Shown here: positions 21,215-32,365 of the stretch, in pieces
Position numbering within the stretch: position 1 is the first letter of the stretch
Layout of the letters: the number at the start of each line of letters is the position of its first letter
NCBI GenBank assembly: GCA_007115705.1
Contig: QXEO01000222.1
Location: forward strand, 3,103,176-3,167,175
Direction of reading: 5' to 3'
DNA: 64,000 nt
Source: Dactylis glomerata
Lineage: Eukaryota > Streptophyta > Magnoliopsida > Poales > Poaceae
Notes under the pieces: model-generated
Seen by the model: the letters and a program-made list of their open reading frames with translations, nothing else
The model's database searches: none
What the model was told of the DNA's origin: nothing
Position numbers and translations under genes: made by a program

Positions 21215-24148
21215 ATTCGCACTTTCTGCGCCTAGCTCAAAGGCGTTAAAGAAAAGCACTCTTGGGAGATAACCCAATGTTTTACTTTCAGTTATTTTTC
21301 TTTTATTTGAGTCTTGAAAGTTATTACTACTGTAATAACCTCTCCTTATCATTTTTATTTTGTTGTTGTGCCAAGAGAAGCCTCTAATTTGAGTGAGGTA
21401 AGATTTGGGGATGTTGCTGTCCTGAAACAGATTTCAGTGCTGCACCGTAAAAATTCGTGAAAATTCTCAGTATATCTTTTGGACCTGCAATTTCTTGTGA
21501 ATATGCCCAAGGTTATATCCAAACTTTAATTAGTTTAACACTTTTTGATTTGAGCAACAGAAAACCCTATAAAAATTCGACCTTTGTCAGCTGTTCTGTT
21601 TTGACAGATTTCTGCCATTATTTGTGTTTGCCGCTCGATCGCTTTCTTTTTTAATTCTTTTGATCACGGAACTTTTGGGGAAGTTGCTACAGTAGTATAT
21701 ACTTTATATGTGGTGGTTTTGAGTTGAAACCTGAAGCAAAAAGAGGTTGATTCAATGTTATGCTTACACTAATGTTGCTAATAGAGTTGTGTTGAGTTTT
21801 GTATGAAGGAAGTTTTCAAGTGTAGGGATTGGAGAGTGATGAAATGAGTTGAACAATGGACAAAAGCTCAAGCTTGGGGATGCCCATGCACCCCAAGAAA
21901 TATCCAAGAGGTACAAGCGTCAAAGCTTGGGGATGCCCCCGAGGCACCCCTTCTTCACCGGCAAAAATCAGGTTACCTTTCAACACACTATATTTTTATT
22001 ACTTTATGCACTATGCATTTTTCTTGGAGCGTCAGTTGTTTTAGTTTTCAGTTTTGTTTAGTTTTTTTTGCTGCAATAAATGGTTGGACTCCAACAAATT
22101 TCTTTTGGAGAAGTTGCCTTGCTTTTCATTTGCCAAGAACACTCCATTTTTCACTCTTATCATTTCAACGAGTGTTCTCTTTTTCTGCTACTGCTTTTAG
22201 TTTTCATTTTTCACCTTGATTTGTGTTCAGATCTTGTTATATATTTGCATCAAGGTGTATTATGACCTCTGGTCCATGTTGGTTTTCATCAAAAGAGTTG
22301 TTTTAAAAAGGTTCAAATGGTGTTGGAAAAGAGAAAAAGCTTTATGCAAAAAGTTGTACAAAAAGGAGCTTGTGTAGACTGCGGCCTAGGCTTTTGCATG
22401 TCGTGCTTGATGTCTTTTTGATATTATGCTTAGTGGTTTTGCTGTAGCATGACTTGTCTCAAATAACTGAGATTACTTAATGAACCTTTGAAAAATCATG
22501 CGTTGTTTTAATTATTTGGAAGCATTATTTTGGTTTTCTCCTTGATGCTTTATTTGGGTTGACTTGGCACATGCTCACACATGTTAGACTCATACAAAGT
22601 CGCCATTGCCTCTATGATCATTTAGTTTTTGACTTTTGATGCCATCTTATGCTTCTTTTAATGTTGCTTTGTCGCTTTGTATGATTATAGCCATTATTGC
22701 TCTCTTAGTTGGTCGTTCTCAGTCTTTTGCTAGCCCTCATTTTTGTACTGAGTATGAGCTCTACTCGTGCATCCAAATCCTAAAAACCAAGTTATTCCAA
22801 AGTGTCCACCATATATACCTATTAGCAATTTGCTATTCCAAAGTACATTTGACTTGCTTTTATCTATCCTTCAAATTAAACTCTTTTTGGTGTTATGCGA
22901 AGATTGGTCAGTAAAGCTCTCACGAACCTGATGGCACACTTTACTTTTCTCGTTTTAAAATTTTGACATTGTGGCTCTCTTATGTTGAGTTGTTATGCTT
23001 GCAAGTTGTAAGTTAGAAATTAGCCCAGCCATGCCGTCATGGGGCAAGCTTTCAACATTGCACTATCTTTTATTTGAGTTGATATCGTGATCTTCTGTTT
23101 ATGGATACTCGCGATGTGAAACAAGTTGGGAATCTTGCGGGATCATGGAGTTCTTATATGTGTTAGGGAAACGCCTGGGCCGCTAATCTAAGCCATGCAT
23201 CATTCATGGTGGAAATTTACAGCATGCCCATAGTGGACATTCGACGATGCATCTCACAATAAAAAGCTATACCAATGGTAAATAAAAGAGATGTCGAGGT
23301 GTTCATTGTCTGTTTGTCTTGTCATTTTGATGTGGGCTTGTTCCATGTCATCGGGCAGGAGGTACCCCGTTGGCGGTTCTCGATGATACACATATATTTA
23401 CAATGACAAGAGCCTGCTTGGGACTCTAAGTCGAGTAGCATGAGGTTTGGGTATTCGTACTTCACGGGACACGAGGTTTTCAACTTATGATTTGTCAAGC
23501 ATATGCTTTATAATTGTACTCACATTAACTCTAACCATTCAAGATGCCTATGATGGGGGCAATGAGAGCTCAAAGCTAGTAAGTACCATAATTTTTGAAG
23601 GTTTATAAAACTTGCAATCACTGCTTCCCTCCGCGAAGGGCCTTTCTTTTACTTTTATGTTGAGTCACCACCTTCTACCTTTATGCACCGTCTAAGAGAG
23701 CATAGTTGTCATTCTGAATATAATATGCATTGTCCCAAAGTTTTCATTGATTGATTCATGATGTTGGTTTCACTTGTTCTTAAATTATTTGTATCTAGTC
23801 GCCCTCTTAAACTTGAAGGTGTCCTATGCATTTATGTATCGCTCTCTCATGAAGGACAAGCTGAAAACCATTTGCTATGTTTTTCCATATGATTTGAACA
23901 CACGTTTGACTTTCATTGTTGCATTTTCATGATCTTTTGTTTGTGTTCTTTTTCATGTTATAACATGGTTGCTAAGTTTCTTCTACCAAAATTATATCTT
24001 TCATGTCCATGTTTTAAGTTCTTTTGATCCCAGCGCACAACGCTTACATATATGGTCAAGATTGTGTAGGTGCATGTCACCTCAAAAATTATTTCTTTTG
24101 TTATCACTTACCTACTCGAGGACGAGCAGGAGTTAAGCTTGGGGATGC
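21215..24148 (+). other. Long untranslated 3' region of the gypsy element
   Basis: Non-coding, conserved with the complement of 39707-42640. It carries a GGGGATGCCC-type purine-rich repeat near 21875-21945 and again at the purine tract before 24149. Confidence 0.75.
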
Positions 24149-25784
24149 TGATATGTCTCAAACGTATCTATAATTTTTGATGCTCCATGCTTGATTTTAC
24201 ACCATTCGCTTAGTGTTTCATTACACTTCGTGGTGTTTTTATGCATTTTCCGGAACTAACCTATTAACAAGATGCCACAGTGCCAGTCCCTATTTTCTGC
24301 TATTTTTGTGTTTCAGAAAAGTTACACATGAAATATTCGAGGAATTGGACGAAACAAGAGCCAGACATCTAGAAATTTACCAAAGCTTCCAGAGAACCGA
24401 AGAGGAGACGGAGAGGGGCCACAGGCCGGCCACACAGTAGGGCGGCGCAGCCCAGGCCCTGGCCGCGCTCCCTATGTGTGAGGCCGCCTCGGTCCACTTC
24501 TGATGCTGCCCCTTCGCCTATAAAGACCCCCCGACGGGAAAAATCTAAGTACCCGATCAATTTTCCAGAAACACATCGCGATCCGCCGCCGTCGTCGACC
24601 CGAGATCGGGAGGGTCCAGAAGCTCTTCCCGGCACCCTACCGGAGAGGGGAATCGCCACCGGAGGTCTTCTTCATCGCCATGCTTGCCTCCGGCGCGATG
24701 AGTGAGTAGTCTACCTTGGACTATGGGTCCATAGAAGTAGCTAGTTGGTTGTCTTCTCCACCATGCGCTTCATGTTTAGATCTCGTGAGCTGCCTTACAT
24801 AATCGAGATCACCGTTATGTAATTCTACATGTTGTGTTTGTTGGGATCAGATGAATATTGGTGTTATGATTGAGTTGATGTGCTGAATATTATCTCTATA
24901 TTATTTATGGTCTTGCATGCTCTCCGTTGTTAGTAGCTATCTTGGCCGAGTAGATATTAGTGACTCCAAGAGGGGGTATTTATGCTCGATAGTTGGGTTC
25001 ATGCCTCTATTTAATCTGGGGAGTGACAGAAACCTCTAAGGTTGTAGATGTGCTGTTGCCACTAGGGAGAAAACAATATTCTTATGTCCAAGGGCGTATG
25101 CTTTATTTACATTACAGACTTTGCTTAATGTAGTTATCTGTTGTTCGCAACTTAATACTTGTGGGGTTCTCGGATTGATTCCTCACGGGTGGATTATTAG
25201 TCATAGATGTAGTTGGATGGCGGTCTATGTATCTTGTTGTAATGTCCAGAGTAAATCTCATAGTGATCCTCTCGACATATGCACGTTATCTTTATTCTAT
25301 CAATTGCCCAACTGTAATTTGTTTACCCAGCATTTGTTATTTTATCTTATGGAGAGACACCACTAGTGAACTGTGGACCCCGGTCCTATTTCCTTTATAT
25401 TGCTATAACCTGTTTACTTTACTCGCACTATTTACTTTACTTGCATATTACTATTGTTTTCCACTCGATACGCTCGTTCCTTTGTTTACAGCAAACCGGT
25501 GAGATTGACAACCTCATCGTAAGTTGGGAGCAAAGTACTTCGTTGTGTTGTGTGCAGGTTCCGCATTGCTACTAGTTGAAGGTGTGTCAACAAGTGTCAT
25601 AAACGGCGCCCTTGTTGGAGTGTTACTAGGCTAGTCAGCATCACCTTCTGAAGTTTGATTTTTTCCTGGATAGGATTAAACCTTGGTTTCTTACTGAGGG
25701 AAAAGCTTGCTGCTGTACTCATGATACCTTCCTCTTGGGGTTCCCAACTGGACGGTGATTTATATCATCAACCGTGCCGCATAA
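24149..25784 (+). repeat. 3' LTR of the plus-strand gypsy element
   Basis: 1636 bp, starting TGATATGTCTC. The terminal CA is changed to AA (25783-25784). It has small deletions compared with the 5' LTR. Confidence 0.92.
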
Positions 25785-26070
25785 ACTACTTCAATGGTTG
25801 CGCGCGTGCACGTAGCCTTGGCATTGCGGCTCAAATTAAAATTATGGGAGAACCTCCATTGGTATTTACAGGTTTATGGTTTGGTATCTATCTTGGGCTG
25901 CCTTCAGAAAAATATAAGATTGTGTCATGGAAGAAGATGGAATTTGAAGACCTCAAAGATTTGCTAGTTTCTTTTAGACTTTATTTTGTAATCGTCAAAG
26001 ACAGCTCGTGTAACTCTACCATATACTATTTGTTGCTATAAATATATGTGGTATTGATTATCAAAAAAAA

Positions 26071-26480
26071 AGACATTTGTGGAGCAAAAACCTCAAATAA
26101 AGATCGAGCTCTAGCTTTTTTTGAAAAAAAAATTGAAAATCATACTAGGAAGTTTCAAACAAATTGGGACAAAAAATCTTGATGTGGACAATCATGATAT
26201 CTATTAGTGTGTAAAAAATTAATCCAAAAGTCATAGTATTTTAGGCTTAGTAAAAATGACAAATGCATAGATCTAGATCAAGTGAACAATGCATACTTTG
26301 AAGTTTAAAATTTTGGCAGATTTGTTATTTTTTATGAGCCTAAAATACAATGATTTTCAGATTGATTTTTTGCACACTACTAGATCTCATAATTATCCAC
26401 ATCAAGATTTTTTATCTTGAATTTTTTGAAACTTTCAAACACCATTTTCGATTTTTTTTAAAGAGGGCTGGATGGAGTTT
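26071..26480 (+). mobile_element. Palindromic MITE, complete at the right copy
   Basis: 26071-26357 repeats 17981-18266. 26358-26480 is a diverged inverted copy of its first half (ATCTTGATGTGGA, TTGAAAGTTTC and GGAGCCCAAACTCC on the complement), so the whole forms a hairpin of about 400 bp. It was the target of the retroposon. The flank 26481-26877 is non-coding and holds a (CA) run at 26729-26743. Confidence 0.65.
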
Positions 26481-26877
26481 GGGCTCCATTTGTCCACTCT
26501 CGTTTGTGGAGTTTATTTAAACTTTTAAATACATTTACATTTAAGAGCAGGAGTAGTAATAAAAAGTAAAAAGGGTCCAAACTGCGGTATGCGCCCTGGA
26601 TTTTTTGGGCACATGCAAAATGTCAGCGCAATTCTCCGTCGCCACAATTCTCGGTACTGCCCCTCCTTCAATCTTACCCCCACATCACATGTGTGACGCA
26701 ATGCTCCCCCACCCTACCTAATCCCCCCCCACACACACACACAACTGCCTATTGGTGATTTTGTGATCAAAGCGACTGAATCAGGGCATCCCCCGCCACC
26801 CCTCCACCCACGCCCCCCGCAGTCATTATGGGCTCCGTCACCGATGCTTTTGGTTAGGTGCGTGGCAAGGCAAACAC

Positions 26878-28240
26878 ATGGTGAAGGTGGTTGGGGAGAC
26901 GACGGTCGAATTCAAACGTAAGCGTCCTAACGAAGAGGAAGAAGTCGGCACGGCACGGTCATCCCCCTCCTCATGTTATCCCTCTAATGAGGATCCCTCA
27001 TCCCACACCACAATCGCGTGCGCCAGCTGCTTGACCATCATCGATGCTGATGTGGATAACGTGTTCGTTCATGGGACCAATGGGTATAAACTTTACTCTT
27101 TCTTCTTATTTTGTGACTTTGTGTCTTAGTTTTGTCATAGAGTTAGTAATTGTTGTTTATCGTATTGTGTAGTTTTGATTTCCATAGAACTCTAAGGGGT
27201 TGTTTAGTGAGGTTTATTTTTGGCTTTTGGTTTACAAGACACCAAAACACGTAAGTAGGTGCTTTTAATTTTGGCTTTGGCTGATATGTTTGTTCAACAA
27301 TATCGAGTCAAAAGCCAAAAGCACATATTTAGGCGTTTTTGTGGCTTATAAGCCTAACTCCAAAATACTGAAATAAGCCCAACCAAACAACCCCTTATGA
27401 TATGAGTATGATGCAAGATTTAGAATTCAATCTTGATATTCGAATAGATCAATTTAAATTGCATGGATTCCAAGTATGATGACACTATGGATAGAAGGAT
27501 GTATTTGAGCCTTCCCAATTTGTCAAAAGAGGAAAATGCAATTAAAATATACAAATGAGGAAGATAATTTTTTTTGCGAGACATGGGAAAATGTTTTGCT
27601 TTATGCGGTCACTGGAAATGATCAAACCATGGAAACATTGAATGAAACGTATAGAAGACTTGTTCCACTGGTTCATTTAGGAACCATAAGGTCGCTCAGT
27701 GAGATCTCTACAAAGATGCTTTAAGATGATCAAGTCCTATTGTAGCCGCTGGAGTGGATGCTTGGAGAAGAGGAATGCACCTCCAAGTGATATCCATGTA
27801 TCTAGTATTATTAAGTTAACTTGTCAATGTAGTATTGCACTGAAAAAGGTAGGTACAAGCAAATTATTGGATTGAAGCTCAAGAATTTTTTGCTCCAACA
27901 TTGTTGGAAGTTTCTTGAGAATTGTAAGAAATGAAAGTTGAGAGATCATGAAGCTCCTCCACCGAAGAGGCTAAAGTAAAGTAGTTTGTCGACTCTGGAG
28001 TTGGATAATGACGATGATGCTAGGGAGGAAGCTCCAACTCCTAGGCCAAAGAAGGGGGATTGGATGGGAGAAAGAAGTCAAAGGAGAAGGTGAAGAGAGA
28101 TGTCGAGGTTGCCGATATGAAAAAGAAGCTTGATGAAATGTTAAAGACAAGAAAATTAATGGCGACTGAATCTTTGGAAATGGAGAAGGAGATGGCCGTG
28201 AAGAAGCAACGAGAGAAGATACCAAGATAGAAACAAATGA
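26878..28240 (+). pseudogene. Decayed NAM-associated / Myb-like (trihelix-type) gene
   Basis: Exon-like 26878-27087 starts with ATG, has a KRKR basic patch, and ends at a GT. Downstream of a MITE, several frames together encode the features of plant NAM-associated proteins: a TNEED...CETWENV helix with GNDQTM (27545-27650), CSRWSGCLE...NAPPS (about 27738-27790), and a Lys/Glu-rich C-terminal coil (about 28080-28230). These pieces are split by frameshifts and stops at 27555, 27722 and elsewhere, so no protein is made. Relatives are abundant in grasses and often linked to PIF/Harbinger elements, where they bind DNA alongside the transposase. Confidence 0.7.
27196..27394. mobile_element. MITE with GGGGTTGTTT ends, Tourist-like
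   Basis: Inverted ends GGGGTTGTTTAGT and CAAACAACCCC, bordered by TAA and TTA, as PIF/Harbinger-derived MITEs often are. Lies in the presumed intron of the decayed gene. Confidence 0.75.
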
Positions 28241-28660
28241 AAGAGAATTAAGAAAAAAAATCTAAGGAAGCGCAAGGCAGTAAAAGCATAGACTTTTCTC
28301 AAGAATAACAATATGAGGCAAGAGAACCTGATCGATGATGGATCCAAAATAAATTGGACGAGGAAACTAGAGAATATTGTGAGATTAAATGGAAGAGGTC
28401 ATGTGATCAAGAATGTCTTGATCACATAGTTTGAAAAACCATAGTAGTAAACGAACCCGTGAGTCTGTCAGTCCATTTTTTATTTTTTTGCGGATTGGAC
28501 GACCGATTCACACGTGCACTATCTCGGCTTTTAAGACTGGAATCAAGAATGCACACAACCATTTTTATTGCAACATTTTCATAATTCGGAATTTATAGAT
28601 ATCATATCACACAATGTTTGTACATAAATGACATAGATTCCTATGCATCATGTAATCTGT
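28241..28660. other. No gene seen
   Basis: AT-rich trailing sequence after the decayed gene; no repeat structure recognised. Confidence 0.5.
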
Positions 28661-28879
28661 TACTCCCTCCTTCTCAGTTTATTAGGCATGCACGTCTACC
28701 TAGGTCGTTTATTTGATCCATATAATATAAATTATATAACGTAAAAATTATACTGTTAGAAAGTATAAGAGCTGAAGTTTTTTATTGTATATTTTTTGTT
28801 ATATATATCTCATGCTAAATTGGTCAAATAGGCAACCTAGAATTACGCGTAGGACTAATAATCTGAGAAGGAGGGAGTA
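28661..28879. mobile_element. Stowaway-type MITE
   Basis: Inverted ends CTCCCTCCTTCTCAG and CTGAGAAGGAGGGAG with TA on both sides. Confidence 0.9.
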
Positions 28880-29435
28880 GTACGCCATGAGCCATTTTGT
28901 TAAAAATGCGCCATGCGGCTATCACCAAAGTCTGATACACCTAGAAATTGTCTGCTCTGCGAGGAGAAAGAACCACATGCGGATCCAATGTGAAGCCTTG
29001 TAGATAACTGGCAGGAAGGGAGCAACCCTAGTCTTGATAAAAATGATATCTTTTTGATAATTCCGTGTTTCCGAAGGTAAAGAACAAACTCCCACATGAA
29101 CCTAACTCTTTGTTAGTTTAACAATCTCATTAAGCCAATTCTAAACATATTTGTGTTGCTGATTGAGGGTAGAAGATTACATGTAACATGAACTATCCTT
29201 CATATAAGATGATCAAAGGGATATGAGATAAATAAATATTGAATAGACTCTTGGAAATCACAGTAAACATATTTTTACACTTACTCCATCTTCTCTTAGC
29301 TCAATTATCCATGGGTAGTTTTGACTTAGACAAGGATCTATGGAGGAATCTATTGTAACCAATCATTGGGTCTGCATATATAGACTTAACCAAGAATAGT
29401 ATTGAGACGGTCAACTTCCATTTAAATGTATCAGC
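28880..29435. other. No gene recognised
   Basis: A short plus-strand run around 28950-28990 reads LCEEKEPHADPM, faintly like an RVT zinc-binding remnant of a LINE, but no further support exists. Confidence 0.3.
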
Positions 29436-29550
29436 TTAAGGGCATATTTGGAATGGATATAATTTCTGTGTGTTCATCGATATTTAGGCCACAGTTGAAC
29501 TACATACCGGGAAGCTCACAAAATTTACACTCAGTCCAAACGGGCCTAAT
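29436..29550. mobile_element. Possible small Tourist-like MITE
   Basis: TTAAGGGCATATTTGGA at the left and TCCAAACGGGCCTAA at the right are imperfect inverted ends. Confidence 0.35.
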
Positions 29551-29576
29551 CTGAGAGATCTATCACCATTAACGGA

Positions 29577-30347
29577 TTTTTTCAAAATCAATGCCACATA
29601 TATTTATTCCTACTAACAAAATAGTAAATGGTAGACATACATGACTTGTCTTCAACTATTACAATAAAGTTTAAAAGAAACGAGCAAATGTTCGAGCTCT
29701 TCAAATTCTTTATTCTTTTATGACACAATTTGTATTTTCCGAAGGCAACCGAAGAAAGATTCAAAACCACAAACTTATAAATATCAAGAAAAGTTCTTCC
29801 ATAAATTTAATTTGAGATGCACTGCTAAGACTATGTGCACGCACTTAGACATTAAAGTAGTGAGTCAACATCAGAAAATATACCAACATCAGTATGCCAG
29901 AAAATAACAACCGAACAGTCTGACCGATGTTGCTAACGAGTTGAGGGTACAAATCACCATTATCATAGTCGTAGCAATCAGGATAATTTTTTTGAGGATA
30001 GCATTCGTCGTGGCAATCATGAGAAAAATTTCCAAAATCGATCAGGCGAAGTAAGATCTGAATATCCATACCTAGACAATTATAATCTTCTAACACCATT
30101 AATGTTGTAAAAGAGATCTTGTTGTCGAAAAAATAGTCGAAGATCACTTATTATAGACGATGTTATCTTATCTTCACTGATGTGGAGATGAAAAAGAAGA
30201 CGACTATCAAAATCTCACCTAATCTATTAAAAAGAATAACTTCTTAAAGATTCTACGTATAGATCGAGTTCCTCTCCGCTATGACCATATAGGAGGCGGA
30301 GGTGGAAGAGGCTAGGTTTTCTGTAAGAGCCGGCGGCAGGTCTCCGT
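29577..30347 (-). mobile_element. Second copy of the poly(A)-tailed retroposon
   Basis: Homologous to 18267-18797 plus 25790-26070, in opposite orientation. The A-tail is seen as T6 at about 29577-29583. Flanks TATCACCATTAACGGA (29561-29576) and TATCACCATCAACGGT (30348-30363) form a 14-of-16 TSD. Frames at 29845-30147 and 29588-29770 match the frame of the first copy but are separated by stops. Confidence 0.75.
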
Positions 30348-30363
30348 TATCACCATCAACGGT

Positions 30364-30711
30364 TGAATTAAGTGTAACCAGTTAAGGCCGTGGGATACCT
30401 TCTCAGACCATGTAAAACTTACAGAAGCATTTCTACTCATGATGCCCCACACGCATGTATTTATTTGCGCCCGTGTGGCTAGGCTAGCTGTTACAATCGG
30501 ATTACATAGCTTGATCATGATCAAAGGAATCAGTTTTACCAATAACTAAATCCATAAGATGTAAACCTTCTTAACAGCCTAGCAACTTATTCTTGATTTC
30601 CCCTTCGTTTTATTCTGCTGGCCTATAGATTTCCATGCATATTTTGCTATTCGTCACATCCATCATACGCATGTAAGAACCCATGGTGCTCCCGATTAGC
30701 AACTTGGAGCA
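30364..30711. other. PR4 3' flank, no gene seen
   Basis: Non-coding. A 66-codon open run at 30312-30542 on the minus strand has no support. Confidence 0.5.
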
Positions 30712-31182
30712 TCAGTCTTGGCAGCCGACGAACATGTAGTCGACGCCGAGGTGGCCATTGGCCATGCCGCCGCCGTCGGTGTCGATCTTCTGGAACACGG
30801 CGATGTCGAGGTCGAGCCCGCCGTTGTCGCACTGGTCCACCACCCTCGCCACCGTCCGCGCCCCCGTCGCCCTGTTGGTCACCTGGAGGCAGCGGCCGCA
30901 GGAGGACTGGCCGTGCGCGCCGGCGGGGCCGCAGAACGCCGTCCAGCCGTACCGCTGCCGCCACGCCAGCGGCATGTCGGCGTCCCACGTCGCGCAGAAG
31001 ACGCTCGCCACGCGCAGGTCCCAGTTGATCTTCTCCGGGTGGTACAGGTTGTACGTGGCCATCACGCTGCTCGCCTGCTGCGCCGCCGCGCCGTCGCCGG
31101 ACATGCAGACCACGACCAAGGCCAGCAGAACCAGAACTGACACCGGCACCCGCGTGTCGGAAACGGAGGCCTTCATTGCCAT
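30712..31182 (-). CDS. PR4: PR4 / barwin-domain protein, second copy
   Basis: Single exon, 156 aa, minus strand like the first PR4. Residues 1-34 form a signal peptide with a Val/Leu core at 14-26; the mature part starts at Gln35-Gln36 and is a full barwin domain of 122 aa with the six Cys (FCATWD, AFCGPAG, SCGRC, VDQC, FVGCQD). It is clearly diverged from the first copy. The position of the first RNase histidine is Asn (ATYNLY), while the second histidine (NGHLGV) is kept; other cereal PR4 proteins are also known with Asn here. A two-residue tail (QD) follows the last Cys. Expected role: secreted antifungal defence protein. TATA box at 31272-31286. ATG at codon 3 is an alternative start. Confidence 0.95.
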   Translation of the reverse strand: MAMKASVSDTRVPVSVLVLLALVVVCMSGDGAAAQQASSVMATYNLYHPEKINWDLRVASVFCATWDADMPLAWRQRYGWTAFCGPAGAHGQSSCGRCLQVTNRATGARTVARVVDQCDNGGLDLDIAVFQKIDTDGGGMANGHLGVDYMFVGCQD

Positions 31183-31271
31183 ACCCCTTCTAGCTAATTA
31201 CTTCTGCAACTTGGCAGTTCCTAATTGGCTAATTAGCTGCTGAGTAGAGTGTATTGCTCAATTTGTGACTG

Positions 31272-31286
31272 GACATATTTATAGAT
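31272..31286 (-). promoter_or_regulatory. TATA box of the second PR4 gene
   Basis: The minus strand reads GATCTATAAATATG, about 95 nt upstream of the ATG. Confidence 0.7.
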
Positions 31287-31539
31287 CCAGATACTGGCAT
31301 CAGCTTCAGGTAGAAAAAAGCGCGAATCACTCAAACTGGCTTGGTATCATCGCCTTCATCAAAATTAGTACTATAAACAAAGATGTATATAACTAGTTGT
31401 TTATTTTGATCAACACCTATAAGTGGTTACACAAACTATGTACTGGTCCAATTAATTAGTTGGAGTGAATTCTAGTTGTTACCACCCCACTTTGACAGCA
31501 ATTGTTCCTCTTAATGACTCATTTAGTGAAAATTATGGG

Positions 31540-32365
31540 GGTGTTTGATTCCCAGCTACTCCAAACGGACATCACGTGTTCGACCATGTCCAAACGGACC
31601 AAAGGGTCGGCCTAGCGGTACGAGCGAGGTGTGTGAAGCCATCCGTACGCACTCATTTCAGCCTCATCGGACAGAATGTGCGTCCTCCTTGTCCGCCTCA
31701 GACCAAAACTACAAAGGCATAAAGTGCAAATTCTCCACCCCTCGCCGAGTTTGCCCTTCCACTCGCCATCGCCCCTACACCTTCCCTTCAACTCGCTGGC
31801 GCCGCCACCGTCGCCGGTTCCCACCTGTTGCCCCCACCACCGCTAGCCTCGTCCTCCCACCCTGCCACCGCGAGTCCACGTGCGGCCCCGCCGGTCATCC
31901 ATCTCATCGCCAAAGTGGGTGCGCTCGGGCAGTGCTCGTTCCTAGACGCACGCAATCTGTTCGACCAATTGCCAACAGGATTGCAGCGATGGACAACAGC
32001 TTGGATGAGGGCATAGCCTCCATTGTAAGCGTCAACAACGCGTTCTAATACAAGCATTTCATTCAAGAATGGCCGGACTCGGATTTGGAGGATGATTCCG
32101 ACTTGATGCTTGCTGTGACAAGCGTCCTTCACGAGAACAGTAATGTTTGTATTTGTACTTTCAATCTATTTAATATTTTATTGTGATATATTGTGGATAC
32201 AAACTAGAACCAATATGACTCAAATACGGCCACAACATGGGCACGGACTGGAAAATGCGTCCTCCCGCTGGGCGTACCCCCAACCTATATGGATAGCGTG
32301 TGTCTAGCGCAATTTCACGTCCGTGAACCAACCCAAATAAATAGGTCGGTCTGTTAGAAATGCCT
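31540..32365 (+). other. GC-rich DNA-transposon remnant with a broken ORF
   Basis: Repeated CCAAACGGAC at the left, and a right edge with GTCTGTTAGAAATGCCTTA, look like a decayed TIR element. Between them a frame beginning at ATG 31989 reads MDNSLDEGI..., then past a TAA at 32047-32049 it continues with acidic PDSDLEDDSD and a short helix. The acidic stretch resembles the N-terminus of Harbinger-type nuclease genes, but this is weak. The open frames at 31545-31990 are low-complexity Ser/Pro/Arg. Confidence 0.3.

Larger units (their letters stand above)
18798..25784 (+). mobile_element. Gypsy-type LTR retrotransposon, non-autonomous, plus strand
   Basis: LTRs 18798-20445 and 24149-25784; exact TSD ACTAC at 18793-18797 and 25785-25789. 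The primer site (tRNA-Asp type) is at 20457-20473 and a purine-rich tract ends at 24148. The interior (3.7 kb) has one short ORF with a nonsense codon and no protease, RT or integrase. From about 21215 to 24148 it matches the complement of 39707-42640, the 3' region of the other gypsy element. The LTRs differ more than those of the other element, so this insertion is older. Confidence 0.92.
18267..26070 (+). mobile_element. Poly(A)-tailed retroposon, unclassified, split by a gypsy element
   Basis: The parts are 18267-18797 and 25790-26070 (A-run 26062-26071). Read through the gypsy insertion, it is homologous along its length to 29577-30347 on the minus strand, including a conserved reading frame (NYP, DNGD-YP and FVIVKD-like blocks). 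It has a 3' poly(A) and flanking direct repeats, as retroposed copies do. I found no LINE endonuclease or RT, so it is either a non-autonomous element or a retroposed transcript. The 18465-18797 frame, conserved in both copies, may reflect an old gene source. Confidence 0.6.

Noticed and set aside
30647..31243. Overlapping ORFs on both strands at the second PR4
   Set aside because: Shadow frames of the 30712-31182 gene.
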